A stretch of 64,000 nucleotides of DNA from Flexibacter flexilis DSM 6793 (GTDB taxonomy: Bacteria > Bacteroidota > Bacteroidia > Cytophagales > Flexibacteraceae), in NCBI RefSeq assembly GCF_900112255.1, contig NZ_FOLE01000013.1, positions 1-64,000 on the forward strand, given 5' to 3'. The notes below the pieces were generated by a model. It was not told where the DNA came from. It did no database searches and saw only the letters and a list, made by a program, of their open reading frames with translations. This document shows positions 28,218 through 37,231 of the stretch, in pieces (within the stretch, counting starts at the first letter, position 1; every line of letters starts with the position of its first letter). A program made the position numbers and the translations under genes.

Positions 28218-28985
28218 ATGATTATATCCTACATTTGTATAAAATATGAAAAAACACTAATGCCGTTAATAAGTATTGGCTTTGCTATACTTTTGTGGCT
28301 TGTTTTAGGAATGAGTGGTGAGCACTCATTCTTTTTCCCTTCATTTCAAAAGTTGTTTGATACCGCATTGACCATGTTTTGAGAAGGCTGATTTATGGTA
28401 GATGTCATATACTCATTTACTAGGGTTTTTATTGCATTTACTATTTCACTTACTCTTGCCTTTGTTGTTGGAGGTATATTTTATACATTTCCTTATATAC
28501 AAAAACTACTAACCCCTTACATTACATTCATGAGATATATACCAATAGAGGGGATATTACCACTAATTTTACTTTCTTTATGATTAGGAGAAAGTGCAAA
28601 AATTGGGCTACTTATTATAGGTACTTTTTTCCCTCTTTTAGGTACGATCATGAATGGACTTCATCATATTCCTTGAGAATTACAAGACCTTATAACGATT
28701 TTACACTTCTGAAAAACTAAAAGAATACTTATGTACTTCCGTTATATTTTACCGCAAGTATATGATAATGTTCGCGTACTCATAGGTCTGTGTCGATGAT
28801 ATGTTGTTTTAGCTGAAATGATCGCAGCAGAGCATGGTATTGGTTATAATATACGAATGGCTCAAAAGTATGCAAATATCCCAAAAGTGTATATTTCTAT
28901 TTTGACTATTTGAACTCTTTGATTTCTGGTAGACTATTTGATGAAACTATCGAGAAAACATATATTCCCTTACCTGTATAAGTAA
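28218..28985 (+). CDS. ABC transporter permease, BPD type (TGA=Gly)
   Basis: A 255-aa inner-membrane protein reading through eight TGA codons as glycine. Hydrophobic helices run throughout. The coupling loop is near ITILHFGKTKRILMYF, where TGA supplies the Gly, followed by ILPQVYDNVRVL. The C-terminus LTIGTLGFLVDYLM contains two TGA glycines that match the IGxLGxxxD pattern of SsuC-like permeases. Starts at 28218 and 28260 are both possible; I take the longer. It lies one base before the ATPase gene. Confidence 0.78.
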
Positions 28986-28986
28986 C

Positions 28987-29715
28987 ATGGCAAACTATAA
29001 AATAGTTGTAGAAGGCGTAAGTAAGCACTTCAAAAACACCAAGGTCTTTTCGGACATATCTTTTAACATTAAAAAGGGGGAAATATTTTGTATTCTTGGT
29101 CGTAGTGGTTGCGGTAAGACAACCTTATTAAGAATGTTTTCAGGACTAGATACAAACTATCACGGAGATATACTCATTAATTGATTGAATCCAAAAACCT
29201 ATCTCAAAGAAAACAATATTGGATTTATTACTCAAAAATATAGCAATTTCCCGCGAATGACTGTTTCTGAAAATATTATTCAAGGCACGCATTCAATAGA
29301 TAAAGATAAACTAGACGCACTACTAACACACTTTGATATGTATAACCAAAAAGATAAATATCCTGACCAACTGTCATGAGGAATGAACCAAAAGGTAGCA
29401 ATTATGAGAGCAATTATGCAAAATGCTGACATTATTTGTGCAGATGAACCATTTTGATCTCTTGATTTTGTTAATAGAACCAATGCTCAGCGTTACTTTC
29501 GTAACATCATCCATGAAAACCATAAAACTTCTATTGTCGTGACACACGATATAGACGAAGCATTAACAATTGCAGATACTATTTGTGTTATGTCTCATAA
29601 AGGAATGTCTATTATCTCTAACCCACTAGCCTGATACGATATATCCTGAGAAATAAGCGACGATAATACTCATATGCTACTTGCTAGTAAGATGGAGATT
29701 ATCAAAATGTTCTAA
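28987..29715 (+). CDS. ABC transporter ATPase (SsuB/TauB-like), TGA=Gly
   Basis: A 242-aa nucleotide-binding protein. Walker A GRSGCGKTT is at about residues 38-46. The signature LSGGMNQK has its first Gly encoded by TGA, and Walker B/D-loop ADEPFGSLD has its Gly encoded by TGA. The loop GDILINGLNPK and two further sites near the C-terminus are also TGA. The H-loop is VVTHDIDEA. Each TGA sits on a position that is glycine in the family, the cleanest evidence in the window for UGA=Gly. Stop is TAA, followed by a terminator. Confidence 0.9.
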
Positions 29716-29731
29716 CTCAATATTTTCTCAC

Positions 29732-29761
29732 AAAAAAATCTCTCATTTCGAGAGTTTTTTG
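29732..29761 (+). terminator. Terminator of the TGA=Gly transporter operon
   Basis: CTCTC (29740-29744) pairs with GAGAG (29750-29754), preceded by an A run and followed by TTTTTT. Confidence 0.7.
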
Positions 29762-30387
29762 TAAGAAAATTGTTGTTGTATGTCTGTATAATAGCATATT
29801 TTTGAAAAAATGTAGTTAAGCAAATGTTAAACCACTTTTGAAAGCCGAAATGTTTGCATAGTTACAGTGTAAGAGCCTTACTTGAATTAACTTTTGTTGG
29901 CGGTATTTGTGATTATCATAATAACTAAAAACGCATTCGCATTTCAAGTATTCTTCTTGTAATCCTTTGATAGTCTAAGATTAATGTTTGCCTAAGTAAT
30001 AAATCTTTCCAAAAATCGCGTGAGTAGTGGTTTTAGATTTTTTAGCGAATTGCGAGAATAATGTCCATGTTCACCCATGACTTGCCAAAATGCTCTGCCG
30101 AAAGTATTATCCGCATACACTTTCTCTATCTTATCTAGCAAGCAACATATTAACCCATGATTTAACTCGCGATTGTTTTATATCCGTAGTTTTATCATAA
30201 CAATTCTCAACACAAGCAATACTTTGGGCTATATTGCTTGTGTAGTCCTGTATCTACTAATAGCTCAATTTTGCAACCCAATCCCTCTATAAAGACAATA
30301 ATACATGGTTTTTCATTTGCAAGGAAAATCACGATATACATACTCAACCATTTTTGCATATGTAAAAGATGCCTTGTACTATCGCTT
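29762..30387. other. Intergenic region with repeat copy B and possible gene remnant
   Basis: Copy B of the recombinase-tail repeat is at 29831-29874. Between about 29940 and 30390 the minus strand shows protein-like segments (for example VFIEGLGCKIELLVDTGL) broken by stops and frame changes, which could be a decayed transposase. I cannot assign it to a family. Confidence 0.3.
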
Positions 30388-30765
30388 TTAATTGCTATTT
30401 GCATTTTCTTCGAAAACAGCTTTCTTAATAGCTGCGAATTTATCTTGTACACAATCATCAATAAGTATTTCAAAAACTTCTTTGAACTTGCCTGGATGAT
30501 TTGAAAATTCTTTATTTTTAAATTTTGAATAAAATGCTTCAACTGTCTGACTATGATATAACAAATAATCATTCTCTTCATCGATTTCAAACTCAGGATT
30601 TTTAAAATCAAGATGAATATATACCTGATCGTTAAGTATCTGTTGGATTGGCTGATCTATAGAAATATTCAGTAGGTCGGCAACCCTTCTTTTTGCATTT
30701 CCTTCTCCTCTGCCAAAACAGACACCTGCTGAATCTCTGTTTGTTGAAATAAATATTTTACTCAT
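30388..30765 (-). CDS. Unknown 125-aa protein coupled to the GHKL protein
   Basis: The protein begins MSKIFISTNRDSAGVCFG and has an acidic middle (DFKNPEFEIDEENDYLL). Its ATG overlaps the TGA stop of the 1124-aa gene (ATGA at 30762-30765), so the two are translated together. No family is recognised. A partner or effector of the large upstream protein is a reasonable inference from coupling alone. Confidence 0.6.
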   Translation of the reverse strand: MSKIFISTNRDSAGVCFGRGEGNAKRRVADLLNISIDQPIQQILNDQVYIHLDFKNPEFEIDEENDYLLYHSQTVEAFYSKFKNKEFSNHPGKFKEVFEILIDDCVQDKFAAIKKAVFEENANSN

Positions 30766-33700
30766 ACCTTATTTGGTTTACGTGATGACATAATAATTTG
30801 ATGTAAATAATATTTGCTTCTGAAATCTATAACTGAAGCAAGTAAAGGTGAAAGATTTACAAAATGAATATTAGGTGGGAGATTCTTTATCTTTCCTCTA
30901 CCTGATGTTACAATTATATTTGACAATGACGAATAATGATTTAGCCATTTGTGAACAGCAGTTTCTTTATTTTGCGCCTTATTAAAAAAGCGTTCAATAA
31001 TACTGTAATGAATAACCAAATAATTTTCCATTGATAGAAAGGGTATTATAAAATTTTCTATTTCCTTCTTTACTATATCCATATTATTTGCCCCCAGATC
31101 AATTGTCTTTTCAGGAACAAAAATTCTGCTATGATGATAATATTCGGCAAAACTATGCCCTTCATAAAATAAATTATTTGCAGCATACTGAACCCTTTCA
31201 TCAAGAATAATTATATTTGTCTTAGCAGCTTCTGTGATTGAGAAATAAAGTTCAGGATAAAGCAACTTATCATTTATCTCATCCTTAATACATGATTGAT
31301 ACTTAGTTAAGGGTGACGTTGATGTACCCGCGGTAAATTTAAAAAATGATGGTAATTTTTGCTGACCGTTACTCGATAGGGCTTCAATGTAGTTATTGTT
31401 ACATTTGTCGTTAAACCATTTTTCAAAGAATTTTTTTTGGCATTCTGACAATGTATTTTTACCGTGATTTAAAATATGTATTTCCTGACTTTCGGAGTTT
31501 TCAGGAACTGCTGTACTTATACATAAATCATAGCAGTTCACTTGTTTGGCCCACTGTTCCCAAAAAAGTTTCATTACATTTTCTGCACTTGAGGGAAAAC
31601 CTTCTAAGGATTTAATTTCCATTATTCGCTTTGGAAGTAGTGTCTTATATTTTGCTACTTTTATTGCGGTATCGTTAATATCAATTACTGTTTCGGTTTC
31701 GTTTATCAAGTTTTTTGTGTTATCATCTTCATACACCAAAAATTGGTGATTGAATACTTTACCTTTTTTTATTTCCTTTTGAAAATCTTCAAAAGATAGC
31801 TGTTGAAAGCCATTATTCTCAAACTCAGACGAAAGCTGATAATCGCCGATTAAAAGTACCTCAGTGGGTTTAAGTACAAAAAAACGATACCCTAAATAAA
31901 ATCTTTCTGCTTCATTTTCCTGTTGTGTTTTGGCTTTAATCTTGAGAGCTTTTAGAATATTAAAATTGTCTTTGCTGTTAAATATATTTTCATTGTACTC
32001 TATATTATAATCATCATCTTCTAAATTAGAAACATCTAAATGTCTTAAATAGCAAGCAGATGCCTCCATTTCAATTAAACCTAAACTGGAGGAGCGAAGC
32101 GTATTGTCATCCTTTTTTAAAATGCTGTCATTAAGCTTTTTATTTTGATTATAAACTAAATAGTCTATAGTAGATATTTGAGCTTGGTTGTCGGTTTGGG
32201 TTTTATCATAGTACTCATCTTTCTCTTCTTTTGAAAGTTTATCTGCACTGCCTGATACAACAACATTATCATAAATATTTACTTCATAAAGCAAATTAGC
32301 TTGATGAAGTAAATGTTCTTTGAATCCATTTGTGTTTATAGGTTTTAACTCAATGGTAAATATTATGCTATTATTGTTTGGGTTATCAACGTTTATTTTA
32401 TCGCTATGCTTAGCAGTATTACGAATGACGTTCTCTATGATATTATAAAATGCTTGACAACCCAAAATATCATTGGGCATTGCTACAACTGGGTCTATTT
32501 CAAATTCGTTTTCACTCCTCTTTATTCGAGAATCAATATTAATTGAATAATGAAAATCTGATAAACCAGAAATGTTTTCTAAAAGTAATCGTACATCATC
32601 TAAATCTGATAGCACTTCCGAATGCAATCGTTTATTTACACGCATTGCAGGAATACCAAAGGTAATATCAGATAGATAGTCCATTCGACATTTGATGTAG
32701 TTGTTAAATTTAGAAAGCTGGTCTAATATATTTTCATTTTTTAGCACTTTATTAGTATAAATGCTGTCATAACTTTTAAAGTCTTCCAATCTTAATTGAG
32801 AAATATCTCCTGTTAGTTTATTTAGTACATGGCTTCCAATATTGTGACTTGAGTTACGAGCCATCACTTGGGAAATAGCGGCTTTTGTAGAAGGAATAAT
32901 AAGCTCTTTCTTAAGAACATTCTTTAGGTAATCCTCTTGAATAATTTTCTCTGCAAATATCTTTACAATTTCTTTTGTTAGTTGAAATCCATCAGCAGAA
33001 TCATTATCTTCATCAAACACACCATCTTGAAGTAATAAGTAGCGAGTTTTAATATACAAAACCAACAATAAAGGAGAATAGATTTCCAATTCAACGCCGT
33101 TCACACATGAGGTTTTTAGGATAGGTTTATTTTTTTCGGTATATAGTGGAAACACAAAAAGATCATGAAAGATAACTTCTTGATTTTCGCTGTCGAAAAT
33201 TAAAAGTGAAGCTTCTATATCGAATCTCGATATATGCTTTAATATTTTAAATTTCTCTTCTTTCAAATTAAAAGAACCATCAATACTCTCTTGAATAAAT
33301 TCATTAATCAAACCATCAACTATTCCTTCAAAGAGTTTATATGTCTGCTCCTTCCATTTATCATTCTTAACATTTTCATTTACTATGGAGTATATCTTAG
33401 TTCTTTGTTCTATTTCACATGCTTTATTCCAGTTTTCTAAAGGAATATGCAATTTTTCATGTAATTTATTTTGGCCAATTTTTTGTTCAATACTCAAGGC
33501 AAATTTTATCAAATAAGTAAAAACGAGATGTTCTTTATCTTTTTTATAATAACTACTTAAACTCGTCTTATTTAAATAACAATAGGCAAATTGATAGAAT
33601 ATAATTTCGTCAAATAATACAACATAATAGTCCGTTTTTTCCCTGATTTGACAGGGAATAAAGCAGTTGAGGCATTTATCTGAAATTAGTTCAGTTGTTT

Positions 33701-34136
33701 CATTTCCTTTTCGTTGAATAGGCAGATGTTGGTATAATTTGGGTGCTTCTTTTATTGATTTAAATTTTGCCTGAGAATTAGTAAACAATTTCGACACCAG
33801 ATTGGTATATGTATTACTACCTTTATCACTACAGTAGAAATATGGAATATAAGGTGCTTGAAATTCATTAGTCCTATCGTTGTGTAATACATTAGGAATA
33901 TCTAAGAAATATTTCATTTCCTGACTGTATGGATCATACTCAGAAAAATATCCATATATTACACCCAAATCTTTTAAAGTGTTTTCAAACAAAATTTGCC
34001 ATTTTGTTTTGCCATTTTCATCACGATTTTGATCAGCCCAAATTTCAACTATTTGAAGTTCTTTACAAACACCTAAAAAGATGTTTGTAAACTTTAATTT
34101 AAGATCATTGCTTGCTTTTTGTACATCGTTGCACAT
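30762..34136 (-). CDS. 1124-aa GHKL-ATPase (histidine-kinase-like) protein
   Basis: The N-terminal 400 residues hold a CLNCFIPC cysteine cluster (about residues 150-160) and no recognised domain. RNSSHNIGSHV (about residue 429) resembles a dimerisation/phosphoacceptor helix. NIIENVIRNTAKHS (about 570) is an N-box and SSSLGLIEMEASACYL (about 690) a G2-like box, so the middle is a GHKL/HATPase module. The C-terminal 400 residues have alternating hydrophobic strands (TNIIILDERVQYAAN, LSNIIVTSGRGK) of unknown fold. The ATG overlaps the ABC ATPase stop by one base. This suggests a sensor reading the transporter's state or substrate. Confidence 0.65.
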   Translation of the reverse strand: MCNDVQKASNDLKLKFTNIFLGVCKELQIVEIWADQNRDENGKTKWQILFENTLKDLGVIYGYFSEYDPYSQEMKYFLDIPNVLHNDRTNEFQAPYIPYFYCSDKGSNTYTNLVSKLFTNSQAKFKSIKEAPKLYQHLPIQRKGNETTELISDKCLNCFIPCQIREKTDYYVVLFDEIIFYQFAYCYLNKTSLSSYYKKDKEHLVFTYLIKFALSIEQKIGQNKLHEKLHIPLENWNKACEIEQRTKIYSIVNENVKNDKWKEQTYKLFEGIVDGLINEFIQESIDGSFNLKEEKFKILKHISRFDIEASLLIFDSENQEVIFHDLFVFPLYTEKNKPILKTSCVNGVELEIYSPLLLVLYIKTRYLLLQDGVFDEDNDSADGFQLTKEIVKIFAEKIIQEDYLKNVLKKELIIPSTKAAISQVMARNSSHNIGSHVLNKLTGDISQLRLEDFKSYDSIYTNKVLKNENILDQLSKFNNYIKCRMDYLSDITFGIPAMRVNKRLHSEVLSDLDDVRLLLENISGLSDFHYSINIDSRIKRSENEFEIDPVVAMPNDILGCQAFYNIIENVIRNTAKHSDKINVDNPNNNSIIFTIELKPINTNGFKEHLLHQANLLYEVNIYDNVVVSGSADKLSKEEKDEYYDKTQTDNQAQISTIDYLVYNQNKKLNDSILKKDDNTLRSSSLGLIEMEASACYLRHLDVSNLEDDDYNIEYNENIFNSKDNFNILKALKIKAKTQQENEAERFYLGYRFFVLKPTEVLLIGDYQLSSEFENNGFQQLSFEDFQKEIKKGKVFNHQFLVYEDDNTKNLINETETVIDINDTAIKVAKYKTLLPKRIMEIKSLEGFPSSAENVMKLFWEQWAKQVNCYDLCISTAVPENSESQEIHILNHGKNTLSECQKKFFEKWFNDKCNNNYIEALSSNGQQKLPSFFKFTAGTSTSPLTKYQSCIKDEINDKLLYPELYFSITEAAKTNIIILDERVQYAANNLFYEGHSFAEYYHHSRIFVPEKTIDLGANNMDIVKKEIENFIIPFLSMENYLVIHYSIIERFFNKAQNKETAVHKWLNHYSSLSNIIVTSGRGKIKNLPPNIHFVNLSPLLASVIDFRSKYYLHQIIMSSRKPNKV

Positions 34137-34867
34137 TATAATATAGACATCATTTGATTATAAACTTCTTTGAATAATAAGGAGCTTGTAAAGCTATCAT
34201 CTCTATCGGAGCTATTGGCTAGATTAGTAACATTTATTTGTTTTGATATAACAGTTGGTGGTGGGGAGAAAGCAATTATTCTATCTGATAAAACAATTGT
34301 TTCTTCATAATCATGGCTAATAAAAATAGCTGTTACTTCGTTTTTTTTTATATAGTTACGCAACTTCAAAAGCAATTTATGTCGTATTGTCTTTTCAATC
34401 CCTACCATTGCTTCATCAAAGCAAAGTATGTCTGATTTTATTGCCAATCCTCTTGCTAAAGCAGTTCGTCTGGACATACCGCCAGAAAGCATACTTGGTA
34501 ACTTTTGAGAGTGATTTGACATATTAACCAACTCTAATACCTCAGCTGATGAAAGTGAGGTATTAGCAGTATTTTTTGACCAAATTTCAATATTTTCTTT
34601 TACTGAAAGCCAAGGTAGTAGGTCATTATCTTGTGGTACATAAGAAATTGGTGATTTAAATTCTGCGGCTTCTACCCCTCCAATAGTAACACTGCCACTT
34701 TTTGGAGTATTAATTCCTAAAACCAGTTTCATTATAGAACTTTTTCCACAACCCGAAGGCCCGAAAAAAGTAACTATCTCACCCTTGTTTATTGACAAGT
34801 TGAATGATTCAACTATTACATTGTTGCCAAATGCAAGGTCAATATCATTAAACTTTATTTGTTCCAT
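34136..34867 (-). CDS. ABC transporter ATPase of the NMT1/SsuA-type operon
   Basis: A 243-aa protein. Walker A GPSGCGKSS is at about residues 35-43, the Q-loop in SYVPQDNDLLPW and the signature LSGGMSRRTALARG. The Walker B region reads DILCFDEAMVGIE, so the usual DEPFxALD D-loop is altered to DEAMVGIE. The H-loop FISHDYEE is intact. Glycines use GGN codons throughout, unlike the homologous ATPase at 28987-29715. It overlaps the permease by 13 bases and ends in TAA overlapping the start of the 1124-aa gene. Confidence 0.85.
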   Translation of the reverse strand: MEQIKFNDIDLAFGNNVIVESFNLSINKGEIVTFFGPSGCGKSSIMKLVLGINTPKSGSVTIGGVEAAEFKSPISYVPQDNDLLPWLSVKENIEIWSKNTANTSLSSAEVLELVNMSNHSQKLPSMLSGGMSRRTALARGLAIKSDILCFDEAMVGIEKTIRHKLLLKLRNYIKKNEVTAIFISHDYEETIVLSDRIIAFSPPPTVISKQINVTNLANSSDRDDSFTSSLLFKEVYNQMMSIL

Positions 34868-35604
34868 GGAAATAGTTTTTTTCTCATTAAAACCAATGAC
34901 CTGTCGGTAAGAATACCAATCAAGCCGATTACAATGATGTAAGCAAATATTTTGTCTGTTGCTAAGTATCGCTGTGCTCTAATCATGGCATAGCCAATGC
35001 CGTATTCAGCTCCAACAATTTCAGCTACTATTAAATATGTCCATGCCCAGCCCAAACAAATTCTTGAATTGTCTAAGATGCTTGGGGCACTTCCTTTAGC
35101 AATTACATTCTCAATGTATTTTAGCTTCGACCATTTTAATGCAAAATTGAAAGATGAATATTTTTTTTCTATTGCAGTCGCTGAATCGTAAAACATAGGA
35201 ATCATTTGAGCAAATGTTCCTAATACAATAATAATGATTTTACTCATATCCTCAATGCCAAACCACAAAATTATGATTGGGATAAAAACTGGAACTGGCA
35301 GGTAGCGAAAGAACTCAATAAAATAAAAAATAGTATCTTTAAGTTTGTTATTTAACAAAGAAGCAAAAGAAATAGGATAGGCTATTAAAAATGAAATTAA
35401 AAAGCCTACAAAAACTCTATACCAACTGCTTAAAAGATCCTGCCAAAACTCTACTTGCTGCAACATACTCCAAAGAGAAAAAAGAGTATGTTGTGGGCTT
35501 GGCAGAAAGATTGTTTTTACTCCATAAATATTTGAGAAAAAACACCAAACCCCTACTAATATAATTAGCAGGGATAGAGGATAAATTGCGTTAGAAACCT
35601 TCAT
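34855..35604 (-). CDS. ABC transporter permease, BPD type
   Basis: A 249-aa membrane protein with five to six hydrophobic helices. It has the SsuC/TauC pattern: FLPSPQHTLFSLWSML near the N-terminus, IIILWFGIEDMSKIIII in the middle and GWAWTYLIVAEIVGAEYGIG (about residues 188-207). It ends LIGILTDRSL. It overlaps the ATPase gene and begins one base after the binding-protein stop, so the three are one operon. Confidence 0.85.
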   Translation of the reverse strand: MKVSNAIYPLSLLIILVGVWCFFSNIYGVKTIFLPSPQHTLFSLWSMLQQVEFWQDLLSSWYRVFVGFLISFLIAYPISFASLLNNKLKDTIFYFIEFFRYLPVPVFIPIIILWFGIEDMSKIIIIVLGTFAQMIPMFYDSATAIEKKYSSFNFALKWSKLKYIENVIAKGSAPSILDNSRICLGWAWTYLIVAEIVGAEYGIGYAMIRAQRYLATDKIFAYIIVIGLIGILTDRSLVLMRKKLFPWNK

Positions 35605-35605
35605 T

Positions 35606-36592
35606 CTATTTTTGTATGAGGCTGGTATTGACCATGCTTTCCGTATTTAAATCTTTATTAATAAATCCATTCTCTTTCCAGAACACATTAATATTTGAAA
35701 GTAAGTCAAATAAATTATTTGGAGTTGTCTTGTCAATTAGTTTTTTATTCAAATCTTTTGTTTGAATATCTACTACCGAAAGAATATCTCTCACATCTTG
35801 AATCTTCATCCCCATGCCTTCCGAAATTATTTTTTGAGATTCTTCTTTATGAGAATAGTAGTAGTCTGCACTTTTGAACCATGCTCTTAAAAATTTTTCA
35901 TAATGCTCTTTGTTAACCCCCATAACTTTATCTCTGTTGATAATCAAAAGCCCAGGAATAAGAGTTGGATACTTCTTGGTATCGATCAAAACATGTAATC
36001 CTTTTTCTTTTCCAGCTTGTGAAAGCCAAGGCTCGTAAGTTACAGCTGCATCCACTTGTCTTGCGATAATTGCATTACCTGCAATTTGAGGATCTGCAAC
36101 TGGTTTGAAATGCACACTTTTTAAATCAATATTATTTGCTTTCAAAATATATCTTAAAAAGAAATCGCTGGGAGATGCTTCTGCGTAAGCAATTGTTTTC
36201 CCTTTTAACTGTTGTAGGTCAGTTATAGAATCACTTGAAACTAATCCGTCACCTCCATCTGACTCGTCAGTAATTCCAATGACTTGTGCAGGGAAACCAG
36301 TTTCATTATAAATCAATAACTGGTCAAGTGTGCTGGCTACATCCACATCAATCTGCCCTGAAATCAATGATGCTCTTTTGGTATCAAAGTTTTCAATTTT
36401 CTTAATATCAATCTCAACTCCTTCTTCCTTGAAGAAACCCATTTTGTCGCCTATGTAAACCATTCCACCACCAGGCCAAGAATGTACTCCAACTGTAATC
36501 TTGTTGGTTGATGTTTTCTGCATTTTGAAATAAGCAACTGTCCCTCCAATAACCACAAATGCTGCGATTAGAATTACGATATATTTTTTCAT
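35606..36592 (-). CDS. NMT1/SsuA-type ABC substrate-binding protein
   Basis: A 328-aa protein with an uncleaved-anchor or signal segment (residues 4-22) and no lipobox Cys. It has GMVYIGDKMGFFKEEGVEID (about residues 42-61), DLQQLKGKTIAYAEA and VDAAVTYEPWLS, the NMT1/THI5-like fold. It aligns along its length with the TGA=Gly protein at 27177-28193. The ligand is unknown. It stops in TAG just before the permease. Confidence 0.82.
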   Translation of the reverse strand: MKKYIVILIAAFVVIGGTVAYFKMQKTSTNKITVGVHSWPGGGMVYIGDKMGFFKEEGVEIDIKKIENFDTKRASLISGQIDVDVASTLDQLLIYNETGFPAQVIGITDESDGGDGLVSSDSITDLQQLKGKTIAYAEASPSDFFLRYILKANNIDLKSVHFKPVADPQIAGNAIIARQVDAAVTYEPWLSQAGKEKGLHVLIDTKKYPTLIPGLLIINRDKVMGVNKEHYEKFLRAWFKSADYYYSHKEESQKIISEGMGMKIQDVRDILSVVDIQTKDLNKKLIDKTTPNNLFDLLSNINVFWKENGFINKDLNTESMVNTSLIQK

Positions 36593-36613
36593 TTTTAATT
36601 ATTTAGATATAAT

Positions 36614-37225
36614 TTAACTGCTTTTGAGAATTGATAAAACCTTTTGTTGCATTTCATTTGAATTATCAAGTTTAAATTTGCTTAATGCTACATGGATGTC
36701 GGTTTTGTTTCCTATTGCCTTTAATCCCAAAATATAAATCCATTTTTTTGAATTGGGAAATTTTTTATCATAAAATCTCTTTTCAGAGAAACTTACAAGG
36801 TTTGCTGAACCCCCTGCGAACTTGGTGTAATCCAATTTCCATTTTTCCCAATTATCAGTTACAAACTCAAATATTTCTTTGTGCATTTTTTCTGTAAGTT
36901 GGCTATTGTTAAGCAATGGCCACATCAAGAAATATCTTCTTTCATAATCATCAGTATTATTCCAAAATGTAATGAGATACTTTTTAATTAATTCAAGGTG
37001 TAGCACTCTATTTACTAAGTTTAGCCCTAAATAGCATAGATTTATGTCCTCAGATTTAATCAAAGAAATAATCACTTCCACATCTGAATCAATTACTTGT
37101 TCTCTCAAATAGTCAACTAATGGAAAGCTATTCATATCATCTAACATTGAATTAGAGAATGAAGATTTATTCCTAACATCATTAAGAATTTTTTCTGCCA
37201 AATAATTTAGAGTATCTGTTTCCAT
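36614..37225 (-). CDS. Unknown 203-aa helical protein of the transporter operon
   Basis: Short amphipathic helices (for example VEVIISLIKSEDINLCYLGL at about 48-67) suggest HEAT-like repeats, as in scaffold or DNA-alkylation-repair-like proteins. It follows the zincin-like gene in the same frame, separated only by TGA and two codons. Under TGA=Gly the two would be one 478-aa protein. It precedes the binding-protein gene by 21 bases. Confidence 0.55.
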   Translation of the reverse strand: METDTLNYLAEKILNDVRNKSSFSNSMLDDMNSFPLVDYLREQVIDSDVEVIISLIKSEDINLCYLGLNLVNRVLHLELIKKYLITFWNNTDDYERRYFLMWPLLNNSQLTEKMHKEIFEFVTDNWEKWKLDYTKFAGGSANLVSFSEKRFYDKKFPNSKKWIYILGLKAIGNKTDIHVALSKFKLDNSNEMQQKVLSILKSS

Positions 37226-37231
37226 TTTTAA

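Noticed and set aside
27177-29715. Transporter genes as pseudogenes broken by nonsense mutations
   Set aside because: All interruptions are TGA, none TAA or TAG, no frameshifts, and each diagnostic one sits on a conserved glycine.
24310-29715. TGA as tryptophan (code 4) or selenocysteine
   Set aside because: The TGA positions are glycine in LSGGM, DEPFGSLD and FFGGGAV; Trp or Sec does not fit.
30207-30611. 134-aa minus-strand ORF overlapping the 125-aa gene
   Set aside because: Overlaps a coupled gene in another frame and is rich in Ile/Lys runs; only its last part hints at a decayed gene.
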